Origin: Arachidicoccus sp. BS20
GTDB lineage: Bacteria > Bacteroidota > Bacteroidia > Chitinophagales > Chitinophagaceae
Assembly: GCF_001659705.1 (NCBI RefSeq)
Contig: NZ_CP015971.1
Span: 2,979,029 to 3,043,028 of the forward strand
Reading direction: 5' to 3'
Length of the DNA stretch: 64,000 nt
Shown here: positions 24,730-33,755 of the stretch, piece by piece
How the letters are laid out: each line of letters begins with the position of its first letter
How positions within the stretch are numbered: the stretch's first letter is position 1
Notes under the pieces: model-generated
Told to the model about the DNA's origin: nothing
What the model saw: only the letters and a program-made list of their open reading frames with translations
Databases searched by the model: none
Made by a program: the position numbers and the translations under genes

Positions 24730-26196
24730 ATGGAAAAAATAATTTCAAATAATCTTTCTTCAAAGACGATAAAAATTTTACCGATAATTTCGGCAATCGT
24801 TTTTTTGATTTCTGCAACGTCGTGCAACAAATTGTTAGACACTGCGCCGAAATACATTCTCACACCGGAAAAAATATTTTCCAACAACGACTCGGCAAAT
24901 TATGCGCTGGCTGGCTTATATGGAAGCATGGGCGACGGTGCAACGAATTCCTACCAACAGGCATTTTTGTTGGACGTGCCGGTGGCTTCTTCTTTTTCTG
25001 CGGATGAAGCATATCCTGCATTAGGCTTGGCAAATTCGTATTCTCACGACTATTCTAATATGTATACATATTCCATGTTGCCCGGTTCAAATTTTACCGT
25101 AAGCAATTATTATTGGGAAGGATTTTACAATTTTATTTATCAGGCGAACTCTATCATAGAAGGCATACAAGGTTCAACAGGAATGACTGTCCCATACAAA
25201 AATCAATACATGGGCGAAGCACTTTTCTGGCGTGCTTATTATTACTATTATTTGGTAAACTTTTATGGCCCCGTTCCGTTGATTACAACAAGCGACTATG
25301 AGATTAGTTCAAAAATTGCAAGAACAGACACAAGCGCCATTTATCAACAAATTGTATCCGACCTTACAACCGCAGATTCTTTGATGAGCGACGATATAAG
25401 CGCCAATGAAGTTTACCGCGTAACCCGAAGCGCTGTAAGGTCCTTGCTTGCACGTGTCAGTTTGTTTACGGGAAATTGGGCTGATGCAGAAAAATATTCA
25501 ACGGAAGTAATTGGCAATGGCAAATATTCCTTAGCGCCCATCGGCAAAGTATTTTACGACGGCAGCAGCGAAACCATTTTAGGCATCAGCTCTTTGTATG
25601 GTTATGCACAAATTGCTACGCAAACGCTTCCCTCGAAAAGTAAATCTTGTGTTTATGCCGTAATGGACTCTGGTACAAATAATTTGGTTAGTGCTTTCAG
25701 CAGCAATGATTTGAGAACAAAAAATTATATCTCTTATCAAAAAAACGGCAGCAGCGATTCCATATATATCGATTATAAATACAAAATAAACGGAAGCGTG
25801 CAGGCTACAGATGGTCATACGGAATCGACAGTTGTGCTAAGGCTTGCAGAGCAATATTTAATAAGAGCGGAAGCGGAAGCAAGAGAAGGTAAATTGTCTG
25901 CCGCCATCGCAGACATAAATGTTGTCCGTCAAAGAGCGCAGGCAACACCATTATCCAATTCAAGCAACAGTGCAGAAGTAATCAATGATGTTATCAATGA
26001 ACGGCGTTTGGAATTGTGCTTTGAATGGGCTGACAGGTGGTTCACACTCAAGCGCACAGGTATTGTGGACGCCGTAATATCTGCTGTCAAATCGGAATAC
26101 TGGAAATCTTATGCGAAATTATATCCTATTCCTTTAAAAGAGTTACAAAAAAATCCTTCGCTGACACAAAACGACGGATATGACGGAGTTAATTAA
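24730..26196 (+). CDS. RagB/SusD family nutrient-binding lipoprotein
   Basis: A 488-aa protein starting at the ATG at 24730; an upstream TTG would add six residues. The N-terminus is a lipoprotein signal (ISAIVFLISATSCNKLL). Features of SusD follow: DTAPKYILTPEKIFSNNDSA, TPR-like helices (ALFWRAYYYYYLVNFYGPVP), RLAEQYLIRAEAEAREG, and the C-terminal INERRLELCFEWADRWFTLK. SusD caps the SusC transporter and binds glycan at the cell surface. Its SusC gene is broken (see 23982-24710), so this protein has lost its usual partner unless another SusC serves. No glycan enzyme follows, so its substrate cannot be guessed. Confidence 0.93.
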   Translation: MEKIISNNLSSKTIKILPIISAIVFLISATSCNKLLDTAPKYILTPEKIFSNNDSANYALAGLYGSMGDGATNSYQQAFLLDVPVASSFSADEAYPALGLANSYSHDYSNMYTYSMLPGSNFTVSNYYWEGFYNFIYQANSIIEGIQGSTGMTVPYKNQYMGEALFWRAYYYYYLVNFYGPVPLITTSDYEISSKIARTDTSAIYQQIVSDLTTADSLMSDDISANEVYRVTRSAVRSLLARVSLFTGNWADAEKYSTEVIGNGKYSLAPIGKVFYDGSSETILGISSLYGYAQIATQTLPSKSKSCVYAVMDSGTNNLVSAFSSNDLRTKNYISYQKNGSSDSIYIDYKYKINGSVQATDGHTESTVVLRLAEQYLIRAEAEAREGKLSAAIADINVVRQRAQATPLSNSSNSAEVINDVINERRLELCFEWADRWFTLKRTGIVDAVISAVKSEYWKSYAKLYPIPLKELQKNPSLTQNDGYDGVN

Positions 26197-26212
26197 AAAA
26201 GTCATTTAAACG

Positions 26213-26245
26213 AAAGAGGCTGTCATTAAGGATAGTCTCTTTTTG
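26213..26245 (+). terminator. Terminator after the SusD-like gene
   Basis: A 12-bp stem AAAGAGGCTGTC / GATAGTCTCTTT with two G-T pairs and a 6-nt loop, ending in TTTTT, 17 bp after the stop codon. Confidence 0.75.
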
Positions 26246-26298
26246 TTTTACGCTAATTTCATTACCGTTAATTTTGTTTATCGCAAAAACAAAACATT

Positions 26299-27348
26299 AT
26301 GGAATTAGGTATCAGTATGTTTGCCGACCTTGCATTGAATAAAGAAACGGGCACAAGGAAGCCTGCACAGGAACGTTTACAGGAATTGCTCGAAGAAATA
26401 AAGTTAGCGGACGAAGTAGGTTTGGACGTATTCGGCATCGGCGAGCATCATCGTCCCGATTTTGCGGTGTCTGCTCCTGAAATAATTATTGCCGCAGCAT
26501 CTGTTGTTACCAAAAACATTAAACTTGGAAGCGCCGTAACGGTGCTGAGCTCCGCCGATCCGGTACGTGTTTATCAGAATTTTGCAACGGCAGATTTAAT
26601 TTCAAACGGTCGTGTGGAAATTGTTGCGGGCAGAGGGAGTTTTATTGAATCGTTTCCTTTGTTCGGTTACGATTTGGAAGATTATGATGCTCTGTTTGAA
26701 GAAAAACTGAACCTGCTTTTGCAAATCAATCAACAGGAAGAAATTACTTGGTCAGGAAAATTTCGTGCGCCGTTGTACAAACAAAAAGTATTGCCGCGAG
26801 CAAAAAATAATGCGCTGGATATTTGGATTGCTGTTGGCGGAACGCCCCAATCTGTGGTACGTGCAGCGCGATTAGGTTTACCGTTGATGGTGGCAATTAT
26901 CGGCGGCTATCCTGCACAGTTTAATCCGTTAATTCGTTTGTATAAAGATGAATATCAAAAGAGCGGACACGATGTGCATAAAATGCGTATCGGTGTACAC
27001 TCGCATACTTTTATTGGCGAGGACAGCAAGCAAGCTGCTGATTATTTATTTCCCGGTTACGCTGCGCAAATGGATGCTGTTGGGCGCGACAGAGGTTGGA
27101 CGCCATACACGCGTGCCCAGTATGATAAAGGCAGAAGTTTTGAAGGCGCATTGCTCGTGGGCGATGTTTCGGAAGTAACCGAAAAAATAATTTATCAATG
27201 CGAAATGTTTGGCTTGACGCGTTTTGTAGCACACATGGACATTGGCGGACCGGAACATAAACAACTGATGAAATCAATAGAATTATTCGGGACAAAAGTT
27301 GCACCGGAAGTACGAAAAGCATTGAAGAAATCTGAACCAAAATCCTGA
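26299..27348 (+). CDS. LLM-class flavin-dependent oxidoreductase
   Basis: A 349-aa protein of the bacterial luciferase-like monooxygenase superfamily. The N-terminal strand MELGISMFADLALNKETG, the GLDVFGIGEHHRPDFAVSAP segment (His-His conserved in the family) and IKLGSAVTVLSSADPVRVYQ describe the TIM-barrel core. NGRVEIVAGRGSFIESFPLF and GGTPQSVVRAARLGLPLMVA mark the flavin-binding side. It resembles the 'LLM family, Atu2307/SP_0267' subgroup of uncharacterised oxidoreductases. It should use reduced FMN or F420; Bacteroidota generally lack F420, so FMN is more likely. Substrate unknown. It stands alone between a terminator and the EEP gene 22 bp downstream, with which it may be co-transcribed. 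Confidence 0.9.
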   Translation: MELGISMFADLALNKETGTRKPAQERLQELLEEIKLADEVGLDVFGIGEHHRPDFAVSAPEIIIAAASVVTKNIKLGSAVTVLSSADPVRVYQNFATADLISNGRVEIVAGRGSFIESFPLFGYDLEDYDALFEEKLNLLLQINQQEEITWSGKFRAPLYKQKVLPRAKNNALDIWIAVGGTPQSVVRAARLGLPLMVAIIGGYPAQFNPLIRLYKDEYQKSGHDVHKMRIGVHSHTFIGEDSKQAADYLFPGYAAQMDAVGRDRGWTPYTRAQYDKGRSFEGALLVGDVSEVTEKIIYQCEMFGLTRFVAHMDIGGPEHKQLMKSIELFGTKVAPEVRKALKKSEPKS

Positions 27349-27369
27349 TTTTCTGTGTAACTTTACACA

Positions 27370-28491
27370 ATGCCTTTTAAGTTTCTCAGACGGCTTACAC
27401 GCAGTATTCTACTTGTTCCTACCATTTTGTTGGCGCTGCTGTTTATTGCGAGTTGCATTGCGTCCGAGCTCAATCCGAAAAGCTGGTCGTTCGTAGGTTT
27501 TCTTGGTTTGTTGTTGCCGTATTTGATATTGTTGTTGGTATTTGCATTTATCTTTTGGCTGCTCGCAAAACCGTCTTTCTCGTTCATTCCTTTGCTCGCA
27601 CTGATGATTGGCTGGCGACAGATTTCGGTGGTATTTTCTTATCATGTTTTCAACTCGTTTCATACCGGAGAAAAAGCTGCAAATTCGATTCGTATTGTAA
27701 GCTGGAACGTAGGCAGCATGTATGGCTTGAGCGATAATAAAAATAATAAAAAACACGACCGGAAAGAAATTGCCAATACTATTCTTGGCTTACAGCCCGA
27801 TATTATTTGCCTGCAGGAATTCAGCAATTCCGAAACGCAGGGAAAAGAAGCAGATAATATTGCACTGTTTTCAAAAGATTATCCTCATCATTTTTACTCA
27901 AAAGATTTGAATAAAAGAAATGGTTATTATCAATCGGGCAGCATTATTTTTTCAAAATTTCCAATGATTGATTCCGCTAAAATCAACTATCCCAAAGGTA
28001 TTTCCGAGAGCTTTATTTATGCAGATATTTTGTTTAATAAAGATACGCTTCGTGTATTCAATGTTCATTTACAATCTTACAAATTTTCGCAGCAGGATTA
28101 TGAAGATATTGCCGCCATTAAACAGCAATCCGATTCTACCATAAAGGCTTCCATCAGCATTATGAATAAGATGCAGCTTGCTTATGCGCGGCGCGGCATT
28201 CAGGCCGATGAAATACGCACATACAGCGACAGTACAAAGTTCAAAAGCATTATCTGCGGCGACTTTAACGATGTGCCGGGTTCGTATGCGTACTTTAAGA
28301 TTCGCGGCAACAGGCAAGATGCTTTTCTTAAAAAAAGTTGGGGTGTTGGTCGCACGTATTATTCCATTGCACCTACATTGCGTATCGATTATATTTTGTC
28401 CGATAAAAATTTTTCTGTCAATCAGTTTGATATTGTGGACGAAGATTTAAGCGACCACCTGATGCTCGTGAGCGATGTTCAATTGCACTAA
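27370..28491 (+). CDS. Membrane-anchored endonuclease/exonuclease/phosphatase family protein
   Basis: A 373-aa protein. Three hydrophobic segments occupy about residues 10-85 (VPTILLALLFIASCIA; FLGLLLPYLILLLVFAFIFW; FIPLLALMIGW). The EEP catalytic domain (about 105-373) has the motifs RIVSWNVGSMYG, ICLQEFSNSE, NVHLQSYKF, the GDFND metal-binding signature (ICGDFNDVPGSYAY) and the terminal SDHLMLVSDV. The catalytic domain probably faces the periplasm. In this superfamily such proteins cleave phosphodiesters of nucleic acids, lipids or sugars; the substrate here is unknown. It starts 22 bp after the LLM gene. Confidence 0.9.
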   Translation: MPFKFLRRLTRSILLVPTILLALLFIASCIASELNPKSWSFVGFLGLLLPYLILLLVFAFIFWLLAKPSFSFIPLLALMIGWRQISVVFSYHVFNSFHTGEKAANSIRIVSWNVGSMYGLSDNKNNKKHDRKEIANTILGLQPDIICLQEFSNSETQGKEADNIALFSKDYPHHFYSKDLNKRNGYYQSGSIIFSKFPMIDSAKINYPKGISESFIYADILFNKDTLRVFNVHLQSYKFSQQDYEDIAAIKQQSDSTIKASISIMNKMQLAYARRGIQADEIRTYSDSTKFKSIICGDFNDVPGSYAYFKIRGNRQDAFLKKSWGVGRTYYSIAPTLRIDYILSDKNFSVNQFDIVDEDLSDHLMLVSDVQLH

Positions 28492-28556
28492 ATCATTTTT
28501 TCTCAAAAAAAGATTCTGTCCTATTTTTATTGCCTCTTTATAAAATCCAGTTTAAT

Positions 28557-29543
28557 ATGTATCAATCATTATGCAAAAGACTTGCTTTCCTTATTTGCTT
28601 TATTTTCTTGGTTCATCTTGCGAAATCGCAGAATAATCCGACGTCCGGCAACCCGATATTTCCCGGTTGGTATGCCGACCCTGAAGCAAAAATTTACGGG
28701 AACGAATATTGGGTTTATCCCACTTATTCCGCAAAATATGAAGAGCAGGTTTTTGTGGATGCTTTTTCGTCGCCCGATTTGGTTCACTGGACAAAGCACG
28801 AAAAAGTGTTGGATACAGCCAATGTAAAATGGGCAAAAAAAGCCGTGTGGGCGCCCGCCGCATTGAAAAAAGACGGCAAATATTATTTGTTTTTTGGTGC
28901 GAACGATGTACATCAAGACGAAATCGGCGGCATTGGCGTTGCAGTTGCATCAAAGCCTGACGGACCTTTCAAGGATTTGTTGGGTAAGCCTTTGATTAAT
29001 GAAATTGTAAACGGCGCTCAGCCGATAGACCAGTTTGTTTTTAAAGATAAAGACGGAAGTTATTATATGTATTATGGCGGTTGGGGACATTGCAATGTGG
29101 TAAAATTAAAAAACGATTTTACGGGAATTGAACCAATGAAAGACGGAAAATTATACAAAGAAATTACGCCCAAAGGTTACGTGGAAGGCTCTGTAATGTT
29201 TGTGCGAAAAGGGAAATATTATTTCATGTGGTCGGAAGGCGGGTGGACCGGTCCGGATTATCGTGTCGCTTACGCAATGGCAGATTCGCCCACAGGACCG
29301 TTTCAACGGATTGGCGTTATTTTACAACAGGACAGTTCTGTTGCAACAGGTGCGGGGCATCATTCCATTATCCAAATTCCGAAAAAAGATAAATGGTATA
29401 TTGTGTATCATCGCCGTCCGTTGGGAGAAACCGCTGCTAATCACAGAGTAACGTGTATCGATGAAATGCATTTTGATAAAGACGGTAAAATTATTCCCGT
29501 AAAAATGACGATGACGGGCGTTAAAGCGTACTCTCTGAAATAG
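28557..29543 (+). CDS. Glycoside hydrolase family 43 protein (arabinosidase/xylosidase-like)
   Basis: A 328-aa secreted enzyme starting at the ATG at 28557, which begins a signal peptide (LAFLICFIFLVHLAKSQ). The five-bladed propeller of GH43 is indicated by NPIFPGWYADPEAKIYGNEY with the catalytic base Asp41, AQPIDQFVFKDKDGS with Asp158 as pKa modulator, and GYVEGSVMFVRKGKYY with Glu210 as acid. YRVAYAMADSPTGPFQRIG and AGHHSIIQIP are also typical. The family removes arabinose, xylose or galactose side chains; specificity cannot be read here. It stands alone, with a terminator shared with the convergent operon downstream. Confidence 0.9.
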   Translation: MYQSLCKRLAFLICFIFLVHLAKSQNNPTSGNPIFPGWYADPEAKIYGNEYWVYPTYSAKYEEQVFVDAFSSPDLVHWTKHEKVLDTANVKWAKKAVWAPAALKKDGKYYLFFGANDVHQDEIGGIGVAVASKPDGPFKDLLGKPLINEIVNGAQPIDQFVFKDKDGSYYMYYGGWGHCNVVKLKNDFTGIEPMKDGKLYKEITPKGYVEGSVMFVRKGKYYFMWSEGGWTGPDYRVAYAMADSPTGPFQRIGVILQQDSSVATGAGHHSIIQIPKKDKWYIVYHRRPLGETAANHRVTCIDEMHFDKDGKIIPVKMTMTGVKAYSLK

Positions 29544-29551
29544 AATAAAAA

Positions 29552-29582
29552 TTCTGTCAGGTGTTCAGTAAACCCGACAGAA
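29552..29582. terminator. Bidirectional hairpin between GH43 and the beta-barrel gene
   Basis: TTCTGTC / GACAGAA stem with a few extra inner pairs, in the 49-bp gap between convergent stops at 29543 (+) and 29593 (-). Confidence 0.65.
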
Positions 29583-29592
29583 CTAAACCAAA

Positions 29593-30381
29593 TTAAAACA
29601 ATCCGAAACTAAGCCCGATAGCAACGGTTTTTAAACCTTTGGGTCCTTGTCCGTTGGCAAAAACATCAGACAAATAATATTTGGCATATAAGCCGAAATC
29701 GTTATAGCCGATTCCGAAAAACAAGCCGGCACGCGTGGGATTCAGATTAAATGTCCCTGTCTTTTTTACCTTGCCGTCTTCTTTACTGATTTGCTTTGTT
29801 TTTCCGCCTAATAATAATCCGCCTTCAACGCCCGCCGCAATGGAAAAATCTGAACCTCTTACGGGTTTGAAAGTTAATGTCAGCGGCATTGTGAGGTAAG
29901 TGGAACGCAACAGGTTTTTAGAAAAATTCTTGCTGTCATCAATGGTGTAAGTGAGTTGATCTTGTCCTTTTTTCAGCGTAATATTTTTTTCAAAATGATA
30001 CGTGTTCCAGTCCCAGCCGAGCGACGTGGATAACTGCCATTGCTTGTGTTTGTCCAGCTTAACATATCCGCCGATGACGTATAAAATAAATTCGGGACCT
30101 TTCTTCAAAGTTAAATCTGCATTTGAAGAAGATACGCCAATATGCCCGTTGTCCATAAACCTGTTCCAGCCGAAACCGAGCGCAGGCTGCACACCAAAGT
30201 ATGCTCTGTCGCTTTTGAAACCCACTTTGTAGGAATATGACTTTGTATGATTTGCAGAATCGGGTTTATTGATGCTGAAAAGTGCATCATCATTCGTCGT
30301 GTCCTTATGAATCAATTTACTTTGTGCATTTACGCAAATGCTTGCTGCAATTATGTTGCAGAGGATAAACAGTTTTTTCAT
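29593..30381 (-). CDS. Outer-membrane beta-barrel protein (porin-like)
   Basis: A 262-aa protein with a signal peptide (KLFILCNIIAASICVNAQ) and alternating hydrophobic strands: YFGVQPALGFGWNRF, QWQLSTSLGWDWNTYHF, LTMPLTLTFKPV, AGLFFGIGYNDFGLYAKYYL, ending TVAIGLSFGLF with the terminal Phe typical of barrels. It matches the broad 'outer membrane beta-barrel / PorT-like' class. It is the third gene of an operon with an ECF sigma factor and an anti-sigma-like protein (11-bp gap), so it is probably a product or a monitored component of that envelope-stress circuit. Ligand unknown. Confidence 0.82.
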   Translation of the reverse strand: MKKLFILCNIIAASICVNAQSKLIHKDTTNDDALFSINKPDSANHTKSYSYKVGFKSDRAYFGVQPALGFGWNRFMDNGHIGVSSSNADLTLKKGPEFILYVIGGYVKLDKHKQWQLSTSLGWDWNTYHFEKNITLKKGQDQLTYTIDDSKNFSKNLLRSTYLTMPLTLTFKPVRGSDFSIAAGVEGGLLLGGKTKQISKEDGKVKKTGTFNLNPTRAGLFFGIGYNDFGLYAKYYLSDVFANGQGPKGLKTVAIGLSFGLF

Positions 30382-30392
30382 TCGTATATTTT

Positions 30393-31166
30393 TTATTGTT
30401 TTTTATATTTTGTAATAGACACAAAACCTACGTTGATTGTGGCTGAATTTTCATCTTCGTTGTAAACAGATTCACTTACATCCTTTGCCTTGTCTTTGAT
30501 AGATGAAAGCATTTTAGAGAAGAATGACCCTTTTCTTTTTTTATCGGCTGTTTGTTGCGGCTGACTATTAATGGCAACTGTATTTTCAGTATTATTTACT
30601 TCAGTTGATGATTCAATTGTTTTTATGTTTTCAGGCTGATTTTGAACATCAGAAGAAGATGAATTGTTTAAAGCAACTGAATTTGCCTTTTTGATAACTA
30701 TTGTTTTAGGTTGAATCGATGAATCTATTGCTGCAACTATATTTTCCTTAGGATCTTCTTTTTTTACACTTACCAAAGCAACTGTATTTTTTATTTGTTC
30801 TTCCTGCTTTTGTTCAACACGATGGACTAATTTTTTCGGCGCATCATTTTCTTTTTTTGGTGGAGCGATGTCTTTAATAGTAGCGACTTTATTTGCCGGG
30901 ACAACGAGGGAATCTTTGTGCGGAATACGCTTTTGCTCATTAACGGCAACAACGTTCGCCTCATTTTTTGGAGCTTGCAATTTTAAAAATAAGCCAATTG
31001 AAACAATCGCTGCAATGCTTGCTGCGACTGCCATCCAGGCGAAAGGCTTTTTCTTTTTGCCCGAAATTTCTGTTTCGATTTTTTCAAACAAATCCGCAGG
31101 CGGCGTTGCTTCCGCATCGTGGAAGATTTGTTTAAACCTGTTATCAAATTCGTTATCGTTTTGCAT
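30393..31166 (-). CDS. Anti-sigma-factor-like membrane protein
   Basis: A 257-aa protein. The N-terminal cytoplasmic part (1-38) contains FDNRFKQIFHDAEATPPADL, of the kind that binds ECF sigma factors in Bacteroidetes. A single membrane helix follows (about 41-62, FAWMAVAASIAAIVSIGLFL), then a long low-complexity, Lys/Asn/Val-rich periplasmic part and a short hydrophobic-basic end (GFVSITKYKKQ). It overlaps the sigma gene by 14 bp, so they are translationally coupled. The role as membrane-bound inhibitor of that sigma factor is inferred from position and topology; there is no zinc-binding (ZAS) motif. Confidence 0.72.
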   Translation of the reverse strand: MQNDNEFDNRFKQIFHDAEATPPADLFEKIETEISGKKKKPFAWMAVAASIAAIVSIGLFLKLQAPKNEANVVAVNEQKRIPHKDSLVVPANKVATIKDIAPPKKENDAPKKLVHRVEQKQEEQIKNTVALVSVKKEDPKENIVAAIDSSIQPKTIVIKKANSVALNNSSSSDVQNQPENIKTIESSTEVNNTENTVAINSQPQQTADKKRKGSFFSKMLSSIKDKAKDVSESVYNEDENSATINVGFVSITKYKKQ

Positions 31167-31716
31167 AATTCATGTTCTCCATTTTTTTAATTTCCTGTCG
31201 CAATATTTGCCGGGCTCTTGATAGTTGCGATTTGCTTCCGCCTTCCGAAATATTCAGCGCTTCGGCAATTTCTTTGTGCGAATAACCTTCGATCGCGTAC
31301 ATATTGAAAACAATTCTGTAACCGTCGGGCAATTGGTTAATCAGCTTCATCAAATCTTCCATTTGTAATTTGTCGAATACCGATTCATCTTTCACTTCAG
31401 CTACTGCATTTTCGTTTGTTACAATTTCAAATGTGTGAATGCTTTTGCGGTAGTTTTCAATTGCCGTATTTACCACAATTCTTCTCATCCAGCCTTCAAA
31501 AGAACCTGTGTCTGAAAACGCATCAATGTTCTTAAACACTTTTATGAAACTCATCTGCAATATATCTTCTGCATCTTCTCGGCTCTTCGCATAACGCAGA
31601 CAAATCATAAACATCTTCGCCGAATATGCGTTGTACAATTGCCTTTGCGCCGCAGGATTTCGCTTCCTGCATTCTTCAATTACAGCTTCAAAGGAATTGT
31701 TCGTCGTTCTGTTCAT
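31153..31716 (-). CDS. ECF-type RNA polymerase sigma factor
   Basis: A 187-aa sigma-70 family protein. Region 2 (about 20-95) has LYNAYSAKMFMICLRYAKSR, EDAEDILQMSFIKVFKNI and SFEGWMRRIVVNTAIENYRK. Region 4 (about 120-178) has LPDGYRIVFNMYAIEGYSHK, EIAEALNISEGGSKSQLSRA and RQILRQEI. It lacks regions 1 and 3, as is usual for ECF factors. It heads an operon with an anti-sigma-like membrane protein and an outer-membrane barrel and should drive an envelope-related regulon, including its own operon. Confidence 0.95.
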   Translation of the reverse strand: MNRTTNNSFEAVIEECRKRNPAAQRQLYNAYSAKMFMICLRYAKSREDAEDILQMSFIKVFKNIDAFSDTGSFEGWMRRIVVNTAIENYRKSIHTFEIVTNENAVAEVKDESVFDKLQMEDLMKLINQLPDGYRIVFNMYAIEGYSHKEIAEALNISEGGSKSQLSRARQILRQEIKKMENMNYAKR

Positions 31717-31876
31717 GCTTCTGCAAATAAAGACGATGATTGATGATAAAAGGTTGCATGAAGAAGAAAATTTTTTTAATGCTTAAGCTCCGCAATCGTT
31801 TTCGCAACTTGCAGTTGCAAAAGAATTATTGCTTACATTTATCCACTCAAAAAATCATTCTCAAAAAAATACTTTT

Positions 31877-33508
31877 ATGAAGAAACTCTTCTTTTATGTA
31901 ATGGCTGTTTGTGTCGGGAATAGTGCCTTTGCGCAAGGCATTCACATCATTCCCGAACCGGAAAGCGTAACGCCTGTGCAGGCAACTTTTACTTTGTCTG
32001 CGAATACGAATATCATTGTTTCCGACAAATCAAAAACAGAAAAAACAACAACTTATCTGAATGATTATTTGAAAAAATATTACAGTTTTTCTTTGCCGGA
32101 TAAATCTGCGAAAATAAATTATGTTGCTTTTCGTTTAGCGCCAAATACAGATACTGTCGGAAGCTATACTTTGGATGTTACCAAAGATTCCATCGTCATT
32201 ACTTCCGGTAACGAACAAGGACTTTTTTACGGAATGCAGACTTTGATTCAGTTGTTACCGACAACTGTTTCATCAACTCTTCAAATTTCCGGCGTTATTG
32301 TAAAAGATGCACCGCGACTGGCTTACAGAGGAATGATGCTCGATTGCGGTCGTCATTTTATGCCTGTTGATTTTGTAAAAAAATATATCGATTATCTTGC
32401 TTTACACAAGTTTAATACATTTCATTGGCACTTGACGGAAGATCAGGGCTGGCGCATCGAGATTAAAAAATATCCGCGTCTTACGAAAGTAGGCGCGTGG
32501 CGCAACGGAACAATCATCGGGCATCATCCCGGAACCGGAAACGATGATGAACGAAGCGGTGGATTTTACACACAAAAAGAAATTAAAGATGTTGTGAAAT
32601 ATGCAGCCGACCGCTATATTACCATCATTCCCGAAATTGAAATGCCCGGACATTCTTCGGCGGCAATTGCTGCGTATCCGCAATTAAGTTGTTTTCCCGA
32701 TTCTTCAACAGAAATTCAGGCAAAAGTTTGGAGTGGTCCGAGAACCGGAAAACAGGTGCAGCAATCTTGGGGAGTTTATCCCGATATTTATGCACCTACG
32801 GAATATACTTTCAAATTCGTCGAAAATGTGTTGGATGAAGTGATTAAATTATTCCCGTCAAAATACATTCACATCGGCGGCGACGAAGCGCCGAAAGATT
32901 ACTGGAACAAATCGCCTTATTGCCAACAGTTGATGAAAAATCTCGGCTTGAAAAATGCAGACGAATTACAGAGTTATTTTATCCAAAGAGTAGAAAAATA
33001 CCTCAACTCAAAAGGGCGTCAAATCATTGGTTGGGACGAAATTCTTGAAGGTGGTCTTGCTCCGAATGCCACTATTATGAGCTGGCGCGGAGAAGATGGC
33101 GGAATTGCAGCAGCACAGCAACATCACAATGTAATAATGTCGCCGGGTGGCTGGATGTATATTGACCATTCGCAAATGAAGCATGAAGATTCTTTGACTA
33201 TCGGCGGATATTTGCCTATTCAGCGTGTGTATAGTTACAATCCTTTCCCTGCAAAACTTACAAGCGATGAACACAAATATATTGAAGGCGTACAGGCAAA
33301 TGTGTGGACAGAGTATATGTCCAATCCGGCAAAAGTTGAATACATGGTTTTCCCTCGCATGGCGGCAGTTGCCGAAGTTGGCTGGACACAACTTGCTAAT
33401 AAAAATTACAACGATTTTAAAACCCGTTTGCAGGATGAAATTTCGCGCTATAAATTGTGGGGCGTAAATTATTGTACCAAATGGGATAACCAGCCTGATA
33501 CAAAATAG
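31877..33508 (+). CDS. GH20 beta-N-acetylhexosaminidase
   Basis: A 543-aa secreted enzyme; the ATG at 31877 begins a signal peptide (KKLFFYVMAVCVGNSAFAQ), better than an in-frame start 48 bp upstream. The N-terminal GH20b domain (about 25-150) precedes the TIM barrel: YRGMMLDCGRHFMP, FHWHLTEDQGWRIEIKKYPR, PEIEMPGHSSAAIAAYP, and HIGGDEAPKDYW, which contains the catalytic Asp336-Glu337 pair of substrate-assisted catalysis. MSWRGEDGGIAAAQQ and VQANVWTEYM complete the family pattern. It releases terminal GlcNAc or GalNAc from chitooligosaccharides, glycans or glycoproteins. Transcribed alone, with a strong terminator after it. Confidence 0.95.
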   Translation: MKKLFFYVMAVCVGNSAFAQGIHIIPEPESVTPVQATFTLSANTNIIVSDKSKTEKTTTYLNDYLKKYYSFSLPDKSAKINYVAFRLAPNTDTVGSYTLDVTKDSIVITSGNEQGLFYGMQTLIQLLPTTVSSTLQISGVIVKDAPRLAYRGMMLDCGRHFMPVDFVKKYIDYLALHKFNTFHWHLTEDQGWRIEIKKYPRLTKVGAWRNGTIIGHHPGTGNDDERSGGFYTQKEIKDVVKYAADRYITIIPEIEMPGHSSAAIAAYPQLSCFPDSSTEIQAKVWSGPRTGKQVQQSWGVYPDIYAPTEYTFKFVENVLDEVIKLFPSKYIHIGGDEAPKDYWNKSPYCQQLMKNLGLKNADELQSYFIQRVEKYLNSKGRQIIGWDEILEGGLAPNATIMSWRGEDGGIAAAQQHHNVIMSPGGWMYIDHSQMKHEDSLTIGGYLPIQRVYSYNPFPAKLTSDEHKYIEGVQANVWTEYMSNPAKVEYMVFPRMAAVAEVGWTQLANKNYNDFKTRLQDEISRYKLWGVNYCTKWDNQPDTK

Positions 33509-33534
33509 GACAAAATTTTTATAAACTAATAAGC

Positions 33535-33568
33535 ATTAGCCGTCGCACATACACGACGGCTAATTTTT
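33535..33568 (+). terminator. Strong terminator after the hexosaminidase gene
   Basis: Perfect 11-bp stem ATTAGCCGTCG / CGACGGCTAAT with an 8-nt loop, followed by TTTTTT, 26 bp after the stop. Confidence 0.88.
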
Positions 33569-33597
33569 TCATATTCCGACGAATTAAATTACATTTG
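33566..33597 (+). promoter_or_regulatory. Putative Bacteroidota promoter upstream of fabH
   Basis: A perfect -7 box TACATTTG (33590-33597) is preceded, after 19 bp, by TTTTC, one change from the -33 consensus TTTG. Transcription would start about 150 bp before the fabH ATG. Assigned by pattern only. Confidence 0.4.
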
Positions 33598-33755
33598 CCC
33601 ACTACTTTTTATGTAATTGTGAAACTCATTTATTAAAATTTATTTTGAATGAAACATCCGTCTATTTTTATCATTTAAAAATGTGTGAAAGGTAAAGGTG
33701 TTCCGTTCGGCAAAAAGAAATTCGCAGTAAAGCTGCAAACGAAAATTATATACGA

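Noticed and set aside
31829-31876. Upstream in-frame start for the GH20 gene
   Set aside because: It would place 16 polar residues before a good signal peptide; the ATG at 31877 is preferred.
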